Part shown: piece after piece, positions 19,463 through 28,503 of the stretch
Layout of the letters: the number at the start of each line of letters is the position of its first letter
Numbering within the stretch: the stretch's first letter is position 1
IMG/VR virus record: IMGVR_UViG_3300022871_001550
Location: 1 to 64,000 of that record
From: a virus
Strand: one strand, 5' to 3'
Length of the DNA: 64,000 nt
Made by a program: the position numbers and the translations under genes
Notes under the pieces: model-generated
What the model was told of the DNA's origin: nothing
Seen by the model: only the letters and a program-made list of their open reading frames with translations
Database searches by the model: none

Positions 19463-20878
19463 ATGAGCATATATCGAATTTATTCAGAAAAAAGTAATAC
19501 AATTGCAAGTGGAGTGTTTCAAAATTTAAACTCTGGACAAAACGCTGTATCAGACCTTTGGTATGGTGGAGGAGGAGATGGGATAGCTCCTTTAAAAAGA
19601 AATTCTCTTAGTCGTTTGATGTTATATTTTGATATTTCTGTATTAGAAAATAAAATTTCAGAAAAAGAAATTAATGAAGATTTAGTCCAAAATTACAAAC
19701 TTCATCTAAAAAACTCAATACCTGCTGACTATGTTTTAGAACAAGAATATGAGCTAGTAACGTTAGACAAAAAAATTGCAGCATCTTTTGATTTAATTTG
19801 TTTTCCTATCAATAAAGATTGGGACCAAGGAAGAGGATACGATTTAATCGAAGAAAGGATTTTAGTAAAACAATTGGGAAACACTTTAGTTTCAGGCACA
19901 AGCAATTGGAACTATGCATCAGAAAATATTACATGGGACGAGCCTGGAATTTATACTAATCCATCAGCATCAACATCTTTCTGTTCTGCTCAACATTTTG
20001 ACATTGGTAATGAAGACATTGAATTGGATGTGACTGATATCGTAAAAAACTGGCTTAGTGGAGGTTCTGAAAATTATGGAATCGCAATAGCCTATAATCG
20101 AATTTTTGAAATTGAAAGTGGTAGCACAAGATACGTTTCCTCTTTTTATACAGAAAATACAAACACGGCTTTTAAGCCATATCTTGAAGTTGTATATAAT
20201 CAAACAATAAGAGATGACAGAAAACAAGTAACAAACAACAGGCCTTCTAATTTGTTTTTATACACATTTAGCGGACATACCCCTGCAAACATAAATATGT
20301 CTGCAGTTACAGTAGACATAAAAAAAGGCACCACAACCACTTATGCCGACTTAGTGCCAACTCAGCTATCTAAAGGAGTATATTATGTAAATATATGGAT
20401 GTCTGGGGGAACTCCTGGTGAAATATATACAGACACATGGAAAAATGTGAGCTTTTCTGCTTATGATAACCAAGAAATAGAACAAAAATATCAAATTCAA
20501 AAAAACTATTATACAAGCAAAACACCAAGTATTAATGACTATACAATGGATATTTATGGAATTGATAACAATGATATAATAAGACAAGATGAAAATATCA
20601 GAGTATTTTGTGACTTGCGAGTTAATTACAGTACAAATGCACCTGAAACATCTTATGATATAGAATATCAAATTTTAATGAATAATCAACTAGAAATATG
20701 CCCTTGGACTTGTGTAAATCAAATAGTACTAAGTGATTGTAATTCTAGTTATTTCGATTTAGATACATCTTGGCTTTTACAAAATCAAACATATCAAATT
20801 TTCTTTAGAATTAAGGAAATGGGAACAAGCAGAGTGTTGCCAGACAAATTACACTTTAAAGTAATTAAACCTTTTTAA
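19463..20878 (+). CDS. DNRLRE-domain virion protein
   Basis: The product has 471 residues. Residues 1-235 form a DNRLRE-type module. It opens with SGVFQNLNSGQNAVSDLWYG and 'SLSRLMLYFDIS'. It ends with LDVTDIVKNWLSGGSENYGI, where 'DVTxxVxxWxxG...NxGIxI' is the family hallmark, then 'FKPYLEVVYN'. In bacteria this module sits in secreted cell-surface and carbohydrate-binding proteins. The C-terminal half has Ig-like strands. It is a single plus-strand gene set inside minus-strand baseplate genes, with its own promoter motif, and its stop overlaps the convergent stop of the hub gene. A surface-binding appendage is inferred. Confidence 0.6.
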   Translation: MSIYRIYSEKSNTIASGVFQNLNSGQNAVSDLWYGGGGDGIAPLKRNSLSRLMLYFDISVLENKISEKEINEDLVQNYKLHLKNSIPADYVLEQEYELVTLDKKIAASFDLICFPINKDWDQGRGYDLIEERILVKQLGNTLVSGTSNWNYASENITWDEPGIYTNPSASTSFCSAQHFDIGNEDIELDVTDIVKNWLSGGSENYGIAIAYNRIFEIESGSTRYVSSFYTENTNTAFKPYLEVVYNQTIRDDRKQVTNNRPSNLFLYTFSGHTPANINMSAVTVDIKKGTTTTYADLVPTQLSKGVYYVNIWMSGGTPGEIYTDTWKNVSFSAYDNQEIEQKYQIQKNYYTSKTPSINDYTMDIYGIDNNDIIRQDENIRVFCDLRVNYSTNAPETSYDIEYQILMNNQLEICPWTCVNQIVLSDCNSSYFDLDTSWLLQNQTYQIFFRIKEMGTSRVLPDKLHFKVIKPF

Positions 20879-22194
20879 TTAATTCTTACATTATTAGAAA
20901 GTAAATTTTGTAATTTACCATCTAAGGTATAACGTTGTAACTCATCGGATATTGCTGTATTTAAAGGTGGATTTTGAGGCTGGTGAATATGATTTAGTAA
21001 ATATCTAATAATCAAATCTAATAATTTAATTGTTTCATCTCCAAATGTAGACGGATGTAAGGAATCAGCTAAGACTCCCCATTTCTTTAATATGTCAACA
21101 GCTTCCACAGAGCTTAAATCTTTATTTCTAAATTTTCCATTTGGAGCATATAACGCCAAAACATTAGACACAAGCTCTCCTTGAGAAAAAGGTTCGATGA
21201 TTTCTTGTGCAGTTTTAGGTATGCTTGAATAATATAAAACACTTGCACCTTCAAATTCAGGAATGTCCGATGACTCAAATCCCCATAGGGTATATTTGCT
21301 CTTATATTCTTCAATTTTAGATTTTAAAAAGTCTATAGAATCCGTTCTTTTCTTTGATGTGTCTGTCTCCTCTTCGATTGTATATTCTTCCAGTGTATCA
21401 TCTTCTAGTATATCAAAATAAACTACTCTTATGTTTGCGATAAACGCTTCCTGTGTTTCTTTAAGAATAATTTTAATTAAATGAGTTGGTTCTGGAAAAG
21501 ACTGAACTTCTGGAATAGTTGGTGCAAGATTTATTTGTTTTAAATTTAAAAAAGAAGGGGTTTTCGTATTTATCGAATAGGTTTGACTATTAAATTTACC
21601 AGCTACTAATAAAGCTTCTCTGCTCCTTAAGATTAAGTCTGCATCATTTCTGCCCTGAACTGCTACGTCTGAATCTTGTGGAAAAACACGTTGTATATCT
21701 AGTGGAGATGATTCAATTTTTCTATTTGTATAGAATTTGGTTTTATCAAATAATTTTACAGAATCTTCATAAGACTGACTTCTTAACTTTAATTTAGATG
21801 TTATAATAGGACCAATCCAATATCTAACTGAACTAATATCTTTGGGGTTTTCTAATATTACAAATACCATTTCTCCAACCTGAGGTTTAACAAAGAAAAA
21901 TTGCGGAAGAAAAGGAATGCACATAACAAGGTCATCATCAGGAATGCCTCTATCTGCTCCAGAAAAAGTATTATAATCAGTGCTGTTATCTGATGTTTTT
22001 CCCATGATGGTGCCATCTTCATCGTTTATAGCTACAATTCGAGCTCGAATTCTATTTTGTTCAGCATCATCTCTTGTGCCCCCAGGCACAACGATAGCTG
22101 GATATAAATTTCGTTCCCTGGCAAATTCCCCAGAAAACCCCCCTTGACCAAGATTGGTCAGGCTTGATTTAACTAATTTATCTGGTTTACCCAT
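20875..22194 (-). CDS. Baseplate hub protein with gp5-type OB-fold N-terminus
   Basis: The product has 439 residues. The N-terminal part (NLYPAIVVPGGTRDDAEQNR, then IRARIVAINDEDGTI ... LVMCIPFLPQFFFVKPQVGE) resembles the OB-fold at the start of T4 gp5 and related spike/hub proteins. These plug the tail tube at the baseplate centre. An internal acidic insert (about residues 265-300) and a C-terminal 'YLLNHIHQPQNPPLN' segment follow. No lysozyme domain is visible, unlike T4 gp5. Its ATG overlaps the stop of the small 51-residue gene upstream, so the two are translationally coupled. Confidence 0.6.
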   Translation of the reverse strand: MGKPDKLVKSSLTNLGQGGFSGEFARERNLYPAIVVPGGTRDDAEQNRIRARIVAINDEDGTIMGKTSDNSTDYNTFSGADRGIPDDDLVMCIPFLPQFFFVKPQVGEMVFVILENPKDISSVRYWIGPIITSKLKLRSQSYEDSVKLFDKTKFYTNRKIESSPLDIQRVFPQDSDVAVQGRNDADLILRSREALLVAGKFNSQTYSINTKTPSFLNLKQINLAPTIPEVQSFPEPTHLIKIILKETQEAFIANIRVVYFDILEDDTLEEYTIEEETDTSKKRTDSIDFLKSKIEEYKSKYTLWGFESSDIPEFEGASVLYYSSIPKTAQEIIEPFSQGELVSNVLALYAPNGKFRNKDLSSVEAVDILKKWGVLADSLHPSTFGDETIKLLDLIIRYLLNHIHQPQNPPLNTAISDELQRYTLDGKLQNLLSNNVRIN

Positions 22195-22342
22195 TTCTAA
22201 TTTCTTTAATTTTTAAAGTTTTTTCACTAATTTGTCTGTCAATGACATCTAATTCATTTAACATTTGATTGACGACATCTTTTAATTCTTCGCCCTTATC
22301 AACTAATTCTTGTATTTCTACTAATAATTTTGCTTCGTTCAT
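22187..22342 (-). CDS. Small coiled-coil protein
   Basis: This 51-residue frame (MNEAKLLVEIQELVDKGEEL at its start, KIKEIRNG at its end) begins two bases after the upstream gene's stop. It ends in an ATGGGTAA overlap with the hub gene's ATG, an eight-base coupling. Leucine and isoleucine occur at heptad-like spacing, so it is probably one continuous helix forming a coiled coil. The tight coupling on both sides is the main reason for calling it a real gene. The function is unknown; a tail-assembly chaperone or hub accessory protein is possible. Confidence 0.7.
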   Translation of the reverse strand: MNEAKLLVEIQELVDKGEELKDVVNQMLNELDVIDRQISEKTLKIKEIRNG

Positions 22343-22343
22343 A

Positions 22344-22763
22344 TTATCTTGCTACTCCCACTCCTGTTTGGGCATTAACGGTTGACCCTACTGATGCGAC
22401 TGGTCCACCTGCATTCGCTCCAGCTGCTTGTATAGTTCCACCTGGAAAAACGGCAACGTCAACTCTCATTTGATTTTGAATGGCGTCTACAACCTCTTCA
22501 GACAATATTACAGTAAAAGCCTCCATAACATTAGTAGCTCCATTTACAAGTGGTCCAGAAGGAATTCCAGCTTCTTTGAATCGTTTCATAATGTTGGTTG
22601 CTAGATTGTCTGCATTAAGACCATTTCTAAGCTGTTTTTGAGCTAAAATCTCATATGTTGTTAAATTCCTTGTAAACGAAAAAGAATCGGATACAAACGT
22701 TAACATTAAGTCTGCTATCTCTTCCGAGATATTTAAACTGTCATCAATTGGAATTAGTGCCAT
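22344..22763 (-). CDS. Hypothetical tail/baseplate protein
   Basis: The product has 139 residues. The N-terminal two thirds are helical (SEEIADLMLTFVSDSFSFTR). The C-terminus is a Gly/Ala/Val-rich flexible tail (PGGTIQAAGANAGGPVASVG). No family is recognised. Its start overlaps the end of the 483-residue gene by ten bases, and it is followed directly by the 51-residue gene, so it belongs to the hub operon. A structural or assembly role is inferred from position only. Confidence 0.6.
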   Translation of the reverse strand: MALIPIDDSLNISEEIADLMLTFVSDSFSFTRNLTTYEILAQKQLRNGLNADNLATNIMKRFKEAGIPSGPLVNGATNVMEAFTVILSEEVVDAIQNQMRVDVAVFPGGTIQAAGANAGGPVASVGSTVNAQTGVGVAR

Positions 22764-24205
22764 AGTTTTAATTTAAAAATGTAATTATTCTCTTTATAGT
22801 TAATTGCAGGACCAATGGCAGTTAAAATTTCTTTTTGTTTTTTAATTTTACTCGTTATTTCCTTAGCTGCATTTATTTCTTTTTGTACTCCTCCCATATA
22901 TTGTTGCTTAAGTTTTTCTGCCTTACGTTTTGCTTTACCTTCGGCTCTTTTAGCAAAAAACTTAACAATAAAAGCTTTAACTTGTTTTAACAAAAAAGAG
23001 AGTAAAAATCCTATTGCTGCATTTAATACCATATTACACAAAATCGTTAACAACAAAGATTGTTTTTTTTGAGGTTCTGTCCAATTGTCAGGATTGCCAT
23101 CCCAATTCAAAAGAATATCACAACTTGACGGTGGAAATAAATTATTTGGATTAAAATTTTCCGCTTCTGCGTTTCGACCTTGAGAAAACAATAAATTTTG
23201 AAACTCTTTTAGCAACCCGTCATAACCAGAACTAAAAGCTGGACCTGCACCATCTATTGGTTGGATTACCCCCATAAAAAAAGGTTTTAATAAAATTGTT
23301 ATGTGAGTTATTAACTTTTCAATTAGCAGCTGAGAAAAACTTTTTTGATTTGCTGCAGCCTTTCCTTGTCCACTTCCAGTTGTGATTTTTTGAGTTTGAT
23401 TTGATACATGTCCAATACAATTAGCTAAAGATTGAGCTGGAGTAGTATAGCTAGATGAAACAACTCCTGGTGGAGAATCTGAAAACAAATAACTAGGATT
23501 ATCTGGAAAAGAAATATCAACTCCACTACAGCTAACTCTGAAAAAAGCTTTTCCAGCTTTTATTTGTTCTTTCATTTTAATTCGATTATATTCCAAATCC
23601 TCATTTCTATTGTTCGCAGGAGATGAAACGCTAAAGATTTCAGTTCCACAAAATGACTCATTTAAAATTTCTTCTAATCTACCTTCATCTTGCTGACTAG
23701 TCATCACCTCAATTCCTGCATCTTTTTTTGGATTTCCAAATATCAACAACATTAAATCTTTGATTATTTGCATTTTAAGTGCATTTATAACTGTTCGTAA
23801 CGCAGTTTTTATGGTATCATTTGAATTTAAATACTCATAATTACTATCCGCTGCAGCTTTTCTTTTTTCTCTTGATGAACCTGCAATTATTCTAAGAGGA
23901 GATTCTGGGTCTAAAACAATAAAAACTCCAGCTGCAAGCTGTGCAGTGCCTCTCAACATAACATCTACCAATTTATCAGTTTCTAAAAAACTGCTAATAA
24001 AAGAACTCAACAATACAACAGGGTCAACACCCATCGCTCTCATAATTTTCAAAATATAATCAAAAGTTGAAATCTGTTCTCCTTTTGGAATTTTAAATCT
24101 TTGAAAGAAATTTAAACTCAATAGATTTTTCATAGAACCTACTTTAGCAATAAGCTCACTTTGAGTTTCAGTTAACGGTTGATTTAGTGGTACCTGATAT
24201 GCCAT
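22754..24205 (-). CDS. Hypothetical tail protein with hydrophobic helices and basic C-terminus
   Basis: The product has 483 residues. Hydrophobic stretches occur near residues 75-110 (VVLLSSFISSFLE, AAGVFIVLDP), and near 390-415 (LLTILCNMVLNAAIGFLLSF). A strongly basic coiled-coil tail follows (KRAEGKAKRKAEKLKQQYMG). Helix-rich, partly hydrophobic tail proteins can be tape-measure or membrane-interacting hub components, but 483 residues is short for a tape measure. It lies four bases downstream of the 117-residue gene and overlaps the next by ten bases. The identity is unproven. Confidence 0.6.
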   Translation of the reverse strand: MAYQVPLNQPLTETQSELIAKVGSMKNLLSLNFFQRFKIPKGEQISTFDYILKIMRAMGVDPVVLLSSFISSFLETDKLVDVMLRGTAQLAAGVFIVLDPESPLRIIAGSSREKRKAAADSNYEYLNSNDTIKTALRTVINALKMQIIKDLMLLIFGNPKKDAGIEVMTSQQDEGRLEEILNESFCGTEIFSVSSPANNRNEDLEYNRIKMKEQIKAGKAFFRVSCSGVDISFPDNPSYLFSDSPPGVVSSSYTTPAQSLANCIGHVSNQTQKITTGSGQGKAAANQKSFSQLLIEKLITHITILLKPFFMGVIQPIDGAGPAFSSGYDGLLKEFQNLLFSQGRNAEAENFNPNNLFPPSSCDILLNWDGNPDNWTEPQKKQSLLLTILCNMVLNAAIGFLLSFLLKQVKAFIVKFFAKRAEGKAKRKAEKLKQQYMGGVQKEINAAKEITSKIKKQKEILTAIGPAINYKENNYIFKLKLWH

Positions 24206-24209
24206 TTAA

Positions 24210-24563
24210 TTATTCTTTGTCTTTTTGTTTTTTGCTATCTTCAAATTCAACAATCTCACTCATAATTTTATCTTTAAACCCATCATCCAAATGAAGGTTG
24301 ACATCTTGTGGAGATGCATCATTATAAACTATGCTTTTGATTTCTTTTGCTATATTAGCAATATCAGACGTTGAATTTGACGCTAGCGTTAAGAATGAAA
24401 CGGCATTTTTTCCCATTAACACAAATGCTTCAGCAGAATCCATTTGTTCATCTGCTTCACGAAACCTATCTAGCGCAAGCTCTCTTTCTTCTGTTTTGTT
24501 TTGAAAAACCTTCTCTAAAAGGTCTAAATAGCCTTCTTTGGAAATATTAATTTTGTTACCCAT
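24210..24563 (-). CDS. Hypothetical helical protein, first gene of hub operon
   Basis: The product has 117 residues and is mostly helical and acidic. It begins MGNKINISKEGYLDLLEKVF and ends with a charged EFEDSKKQKDKE tail. It lies downstream of a late-type motif at 24576-24588 and heads the run 24563 to 20875 (five tightly spaced genes). No homologue is recognised. Size and place would suit a tail-assembly chaperone, but there is no direct evidence. Confidence 0.6.
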   Translation of the reverse strand: MGNKINISKEGYLDLLEKVFQNKTEERELALDRFREADEQMDSAEAFVLMGKNAVSFLTLASNSTSDIANIAKEIKSIVYNDASPQDVNLHLDDGFKDKIMSEIVEFEDSKKQKDKE

Positions 24564-24575
24564 AATAAAAATTGT

Positions 24576-24588
24576 TTATATATAAATA
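24576..24588 (-). promoter_or_regulatory. Putative late promoter motif
   Basis: The minus strand reads TATTTATATATAAAC, 13 bases before the ATG at 24563. Confidence 0.5.
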
Positions 24589-24602
24589 TATAGCCAAAAT
24601 TT

Positions 24603-25568
24603 TTATTCATTTTTATCATTAAAATCCTGCCTTAAGACTTTATATGCAACTCTGAAGCGCTGTAGCGAATATGTAATATCTTTAGTTTCCAATTCTGTAA
24701 TAACTTTAATCATTTGGTAAATTTGATTTTTGTTATAAACGCCCATGATTTCATGGTTTTTGAAAATTTGTACAATTGCATCTCCAACTTTTTGGTCATT
24801 TTTTGTTAAAACTCCATTTTCTAAATTTGCCTCAATGGTTTCAATAACATGATTAAACAATACAGTTGTTTTTTCTTCGGGCTCAAAAAATTTATGTTCT
24901 TCCAATAGGTCATGTTTAATTTCTTCTTTGCTATTTTCAAAGCTTGCTAAGATTTTCAACTCCTTAGAAGCTTCTTTTCTTTTGCCTAAATAATGATGCT
25001 TTGCAACTGTTCCATAATATGAATAAGATTTTGTCTTTTGCCAAGGGTTAAAATTAGTAAACTTTATATACAAAAAAGTATAACAATCTCCCAATTGTGT
25101 CTTGATATCAATCCCAGGCACAAAAAGCCTATAGTTAAACAAAATGTTTTCAACCAACTTTGTTAAAGGCTCTTTTATATGATTTCGAAATATTTTATCT
25201 CTAATGTTTTTTCTATCAGGATTTAATAGAACTTCTTCTTTTCTTCTTTGCATTTCGAAACAATAACTCTTATCTATAGGCCTCTTCTGTTTGAATGCTT
25301 TTGTTTCTTCTTCTTTAATTCTATTTTCAAAAAACAGCTCATTTAAATAAAGAAAGTTCATTACTGCATTTTCAGTCTCTTCCGTCCAATAATCATTATC
25401 TTTATCGCTATCAACATCGGTGCCAGCATCAACGTCAACGTTTAAAGATTCATCTTTAAAGGATTTCTCTGAGTCGCCTATCTCATTTTCGCTAGATAAC
25501 TCAAACCCATCCTTTGAAAAAGAATCATCATCTTCTAAGAATGTATTTTTATTTTCATCAATACTCAT
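24603..25568 (-). CDS. 55: Probable late-transcription sigma factor, T4 gp55-like
   Basis: The product has 321 residues. An acidic, disordered N-terminus (residues 1-60) precedes a helical core. In the core, IKFTNFNPWQKTKSYSYYGT followed by VAKHHYLGKRKEASKE fits sigma region 2 as found in gp55: a 'kF..Fdp.k..npyaYit.i..n.....ikke.ke' pattern. gp55 binds host RNA polymerase and recognises an A/T-only -10 element at late promoters. The window carries such an element before its structural genes. It is longer than T4 gp55 (185 residues). Its start abuts the stop of the 311-residue gene. The match is by pattern, not alignment. Confidence 0.5.
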   Translation of the reverse strand: MSIDENKNTFLEDDDSFSKDGFELSSENEIGDSEKSFKDESLNVDVDAGTDVDSDKDNDYWTEETENAVMNFLYLNELFFENRIKEEETKAFKQKRPIDKSYCFEMQRRKEEVLLNPDRKNIRDKIFRNHIKEPLTKLVENILFNYRLFVPGIDIKTQLGDCYTFLYIKFTNFNPWQKTKSYSYYGTVAKHHYLGKRKEASKELKILASFENSKEEIKHDLLEEHKFFEPEEKTTVLFNHVIETIEANLENGVLTKNDQKVGDAIVQIFKNHEIMGVYNKNQIYQMIKVITELETKDITYSLQRFRVAYKVLRQDFNDKNE

Positions 25569-26504
25569 TTATTGCTTTATTGATGGTTCGTAAAGTTTTT
25601 TTCTATCTTCATCAAAGAAATATTCCTTCTTAGACAAATCTAGCCAATATTGTGCCTCTGCTGGTAAATAGCCACCTTTCTCCTTTGGGATTGTTGTTAA
25701 GTTTTGAGGAATTTTACAAGAGTATTCATTAAATTCAGTTGCTGTGAATATTCTATGTTCATATCCTATTCTTTGAACGCTCATTCCTTTTAGGTCATTA
25801 TAAATCATTCTCATTAAGAATTCATAATAATGGCTTAATTTCATGCTTTCTTTTACAGGCAAAAAAGTTCCATCTTTAGTCACTTCGCTATATTCTTCTA
25901 AAGACTTTATTTTAAAAATCGCCCCAATTGGAATTATACAGTTAAAGCGATTTAATAAACTTAAGTCAATTTTTCCTGCTTCTTCAGCTAACCCTTCAGC
26001 CCAAGGGGCTTCATTCATAAGATTACTAAAAACACCATTGGCTGTATTTCTTATAATAGGAAAGAACATATCAATCTCAGGATTTTCAACGTTAAATTCA
26101 TTTGCTAACCTATACCATTGAAGTCCTACAATATCATTTCGCTCTATTATAGAGCAGAATTCATATTTATTATTAGAAGCTACATTAAACATAAAGTTAA
26201 ACAATTTAGGAAATTCAGTTAATTCAGTTTTAGCTAAAACATAATTTATAGTTCCGTCAGATTTGATTGTTTCCTCTTCAGTCTTACCATCAACCTGGCT
26301 TCTTGCAATAATCGTAGGATTTTCAACAATTTCAACTAATGCTTTTAAATCATCATCTCCTAAATTATGCATTACCAACAAGTCAATTGGATAAGTTTGT
26401 TTAGAAATGCTAAAAAACGTTTCTTGTAGCATTTCTTTATTCTTTAAACTGTCAATAAAGATTGACACTAAGATATTACTTTTTTTTGATTCCTTCAAGT
26501 TCAT
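25569..26504 (-). CDS. Glycosyltransferase-like protein (degenerate GT-A)
   Basis: The product has 311 residues. The start (NILVSIFIDSLKNKEMLQET, then FSISKQTYPIDLLVMHNLGD) follows the GT2 nucleotide-binding opening 'V-S-x-x-I-x-x-x-x-x-L-x-x-x-x-x-S-I-x-x-Q-x-x'. No clear DxD follows; 'IIERNDI' occupies about that place. It may be an inactive or divergent glycosyltransferase. The start overlaps the upstream GT4-type gene by 29 bases, so the two are co-translated. It ends one base before the sigma-like gene begins. Confidence 0.55.
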   Translation of the reverse strand: MNLKESKKSNILVSIFIDSLKNKEMLQETFFSISKQTYPIDLLVMHNLGDDDLKALVEIVENPTIIARSQVDGKTEEETIKSDGTINYVLAKTELTEFPKLFNFMFNVASNNKYEFCSIIERNDIVGLQWYRLANEFNVENPEIDMFFPIIRNTANGVFSNLMNEAPWAEGLAEEAGKIDLSLLNRFNCIIPIGAIFKIKSLEEYSEVTKDGTFLPVKESMKLSHYYEFLMRMIYNDLKGMSVQRIGYEHRIFTATEFNEYSCKIPQNLTTIPKEKGGYLPAEAQYWLDLSKKEYFFDEDRKKLYEPSIKQ

Positions 26505-27663
26505 ATATTCTTTCTTTTTTATATTCGTTAATAATTTCTAAAAATCTTTTTTGTTCTTTTACATCAGTGTATGGTTCTAAGGTTGTTTCATAAGACTTTT
26601 GAATTTCGTCTGTATCCATTTCTCCGTTTAACCATTTATCTATAGCTACACCAAGAATTTCTGCTGTTTGAAAAATTTCACCATTTGTAGTCCAGAAACC
26701 ATTATCTTGGTTTACATATTCTTTTCCGCCATAAGCATTCCAACCTACAACGTGCGTTCCTGATGCCATAGCCTCCAATGGAAGTGTGCCAAAACCAGCA
26801 ATATCGTCAGTATGTAATACAAATGCACAACTAGCTAAAGTCTCTGCAAACTCTTCTCTTGAAAGTCCTGTGAGCTCAATAAAACGAACCCACCTTAAAT
26901 GAGGATAAAAAGATTGGAAAGTTTTAATAATATTAAAAGTCTTAGCTCTATTTTCAGGACCTCTAGTTCCAGTAAACCCAACCATAGGATATTTTTCTGA
27001 TTTTTTTCCTGGCACTTTAAATAAATTTCTATTGATGCTCTGCGAAAATTGTTTAACGCTTAACCCTGGCATTACAGCATCTAAATATTCCGAAATAGCA
27101 TCTGATACTGAAATTACATCTTTTACTCCAAAAGAATGCCAGCTTTCACCTGTATTTAAAGAATTAAGAATATAAAACCAGCTTTGTGCTAAAACTATTT
27201 TTTTACAAGCTACTTGCATGGTTTTCTTCATAACATTTGGAAATCCCTCAGGAATAAAAATAAAGTCCTCAGGATTCAAATTTAAAGGAATACATTTTTC
27301 CTCAGTGCCATCGACAAATTTGATAGACTGGTCTCCCAGTGGAAGAAATTCGATTTTAGAATAATCAAAATCTAACCAAGTTGGATTAAAATTTTCAAAA
27401 ATATCAATTTTTTTATTTGCTTTTGACGAAGCTTCATATGAAGCTCTTTGGTCTTGTCTTGGCTCATAAATGATTTTTGCATCATAACCATCGTCAACCA
27501 TTATTTTAGCCAGACGAATAAGCGTGCCAATTCCTCCACTTGGAGTATTTAAAGGGGGACAATAGAAATAAAATTTTCCTTTGTTATTTTTTACTTTTTC
27601 AATTACTGTATTTATTAACTCATTGTGGTCAATTTCTACAGGCTTGTTTTTTTCATTTTCCAT
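26476..27663 (-). CDS. Glycosyltransferase, GT4-type (GT-B fold)
   Basis: The product has 395 residues. The N-terminal 'PPLNTPSGGIGTLIRLAKIM' is the glycine-rich acceptor-side loop. The C-terminal domain starts at 'VGFTGTRGPENRAKTF' and contains DDIAGFGTLPLEAMASGTHV, the E-x7-E-type nucleotide-sugar site of GT4 enzymes. It would transfer a sugar from a nucleotide donor to an unknown acceptor in the cytoplasm. It overlaps the following glycosyltransferase-like gene. It is separate from the main sugar cassette but may act with it. Confidence 0.75.
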   Translation of the reverse strand: MENEKNKPVEIDHNELINTVIEKVKNNKGKFYFYCPPLNTPSGGIGTLIRLAKIMVDDGYDAKIIYEPRQDQRASYEASSKANKKIDIFENFNPTWLDFDYSKIEFLPLGDQSIKFVDGTEEKCIPLNLNPEDFIFIPEGFPNVMKKTMQVACKKIVLAQSWFYILNSLNTGESWHSFGVKDVISVSDAISEYLDAVMPGLSVKQFSQSINRNLFKVPGKKSEKYPMVGFTGTRGPENRAKTFNIIKTFQSFYPHLRWVRFIELTGLSREEFAETLASCAFVLHTDDIAGFGTLPLEAMASGTHVVGWNAYGGKEYVNQDNGFWTTNGEIFQTAEILGVAIDKWLNGEMDTDEIQKSYETTLEPYTDVKEQKRFLEIINEYKKERIYELEGIKKK

Positions 27664-27709
27664 ATTATAAGAATGTTTTAAATTGTTGTTAATTAAATTT
27701 ATTTAATTT

Positions 27710-28486
27710 TTAAGAGATAGTAAATAGTTTTTCAAGAAACTTTTCATTATTCACTTCTTTTAATGATTTTACTGAAAAATCAGCCTCATCCCACTCATTA
27801 TAAGGTCTAATTATTTTAATCGAAGTTTTTCCATCAGGCTTGTTTTGAAATGCTTCTGGAGCCACATCAATTAGAACATCGCAATAGTTCCATTTATCGA
27901 CATCATTTTCTACAATTTGAAAATTTCTTGCTCTACTTCCCATTTTATGGAGGAAGTGAAAATTAGATGTTATTGCATTTGATTTAAGGTCTGACAATAA
28001 AACAGTTTCAAATAAATTATTTTTTAAACCATAAGCCTGTATTCTATTGAAATAACTCATGGCATTTGTAAATTCTTCAGCATCTCCAAAGATTTTAAAT
28101 GGATATTTTTCATACATAAATTTATGCATTCCTTCTTCTGGGCTTAAAATTTTATCTTCCATCTCCAATTCCATATCCCATTCTCTAAATTCAGAGTTCT
28201 TAGGGGTTTTAAATGCATTTTTATTTTCAAACTCAGGAGCCTCATCAAATTGATAATGATTTAAAAGGTCATGCGTATCAACTGGTAAAGAAATACGGTC
28301 ATCTGTTTCTTTAGCAATTTTCGCTGCCTTTTCTTCAAGCTCTTGCTCAGTAGGTTCTTTATATTGAAATTCTTCATCCATATCAACTAAAGTTGGGTTG
28401 TCTATGAATACTTTTCTGTATTGTTTATCAAAAGAGTCGTGGTAATTTCTAATTACTCCGTCTATGCTAATTCCTAATTTTTTCAT
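27710..28486 (-). CDS. HAD-like protein, probable inactive phosphatase
   Basis: The product has 258 residues. The opening KKLGISIDGVIRNYHDSF matches HAD motif I (hhhDxDGV), but the first, nucleophilic Asp is replaced by Ser. Later motifs are present in order: VLLSDLKS (motif II Ser), a Lys-containing helix, and CDVLIDVAPEAF (motif IV Asp). The arrangement resembles the 5'-nucleotidase (NT5C) branch. Loss of the nucleophile suggests a binding or regulatory rather than phosphatase role. It lies between a terminator (28504-28538) and the GT4 gene. Confidence 0.5.
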   Translation of the reverse strand: MKKLGISIDGVIRNYHDSFDKQYRKVFIDNPTLVDMDEEFQYKEPTEQELEEKAAKIAKETDDRISLPVDTHDLLNHYQFDEAPEFENKNAFKTPKNSEFREWDMELEMEDKILSPEEGMHKFMYEKYPFKIFGDAEEFTNAMSYFNRIQAYGLKNNLFETVLLSDLKSNAITSNFHFLHKMGSRARNFQIVENDVDKWNYCDVLIDVAPEAFQNKPDGKTSIKIIRPYNEWDEADFSVKSLKEVNNEKFLEKLFTIS

Positions 28487-28503
28487 ATAATTTACATTTA
28501 GGA

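Noticed and set aside
25569-26504. Fully active GT2 glycosyltransferase
   Set aside because: The opening fits GT2 but no convincing D-x-D metal motif follows, so it is listed as degenerate.
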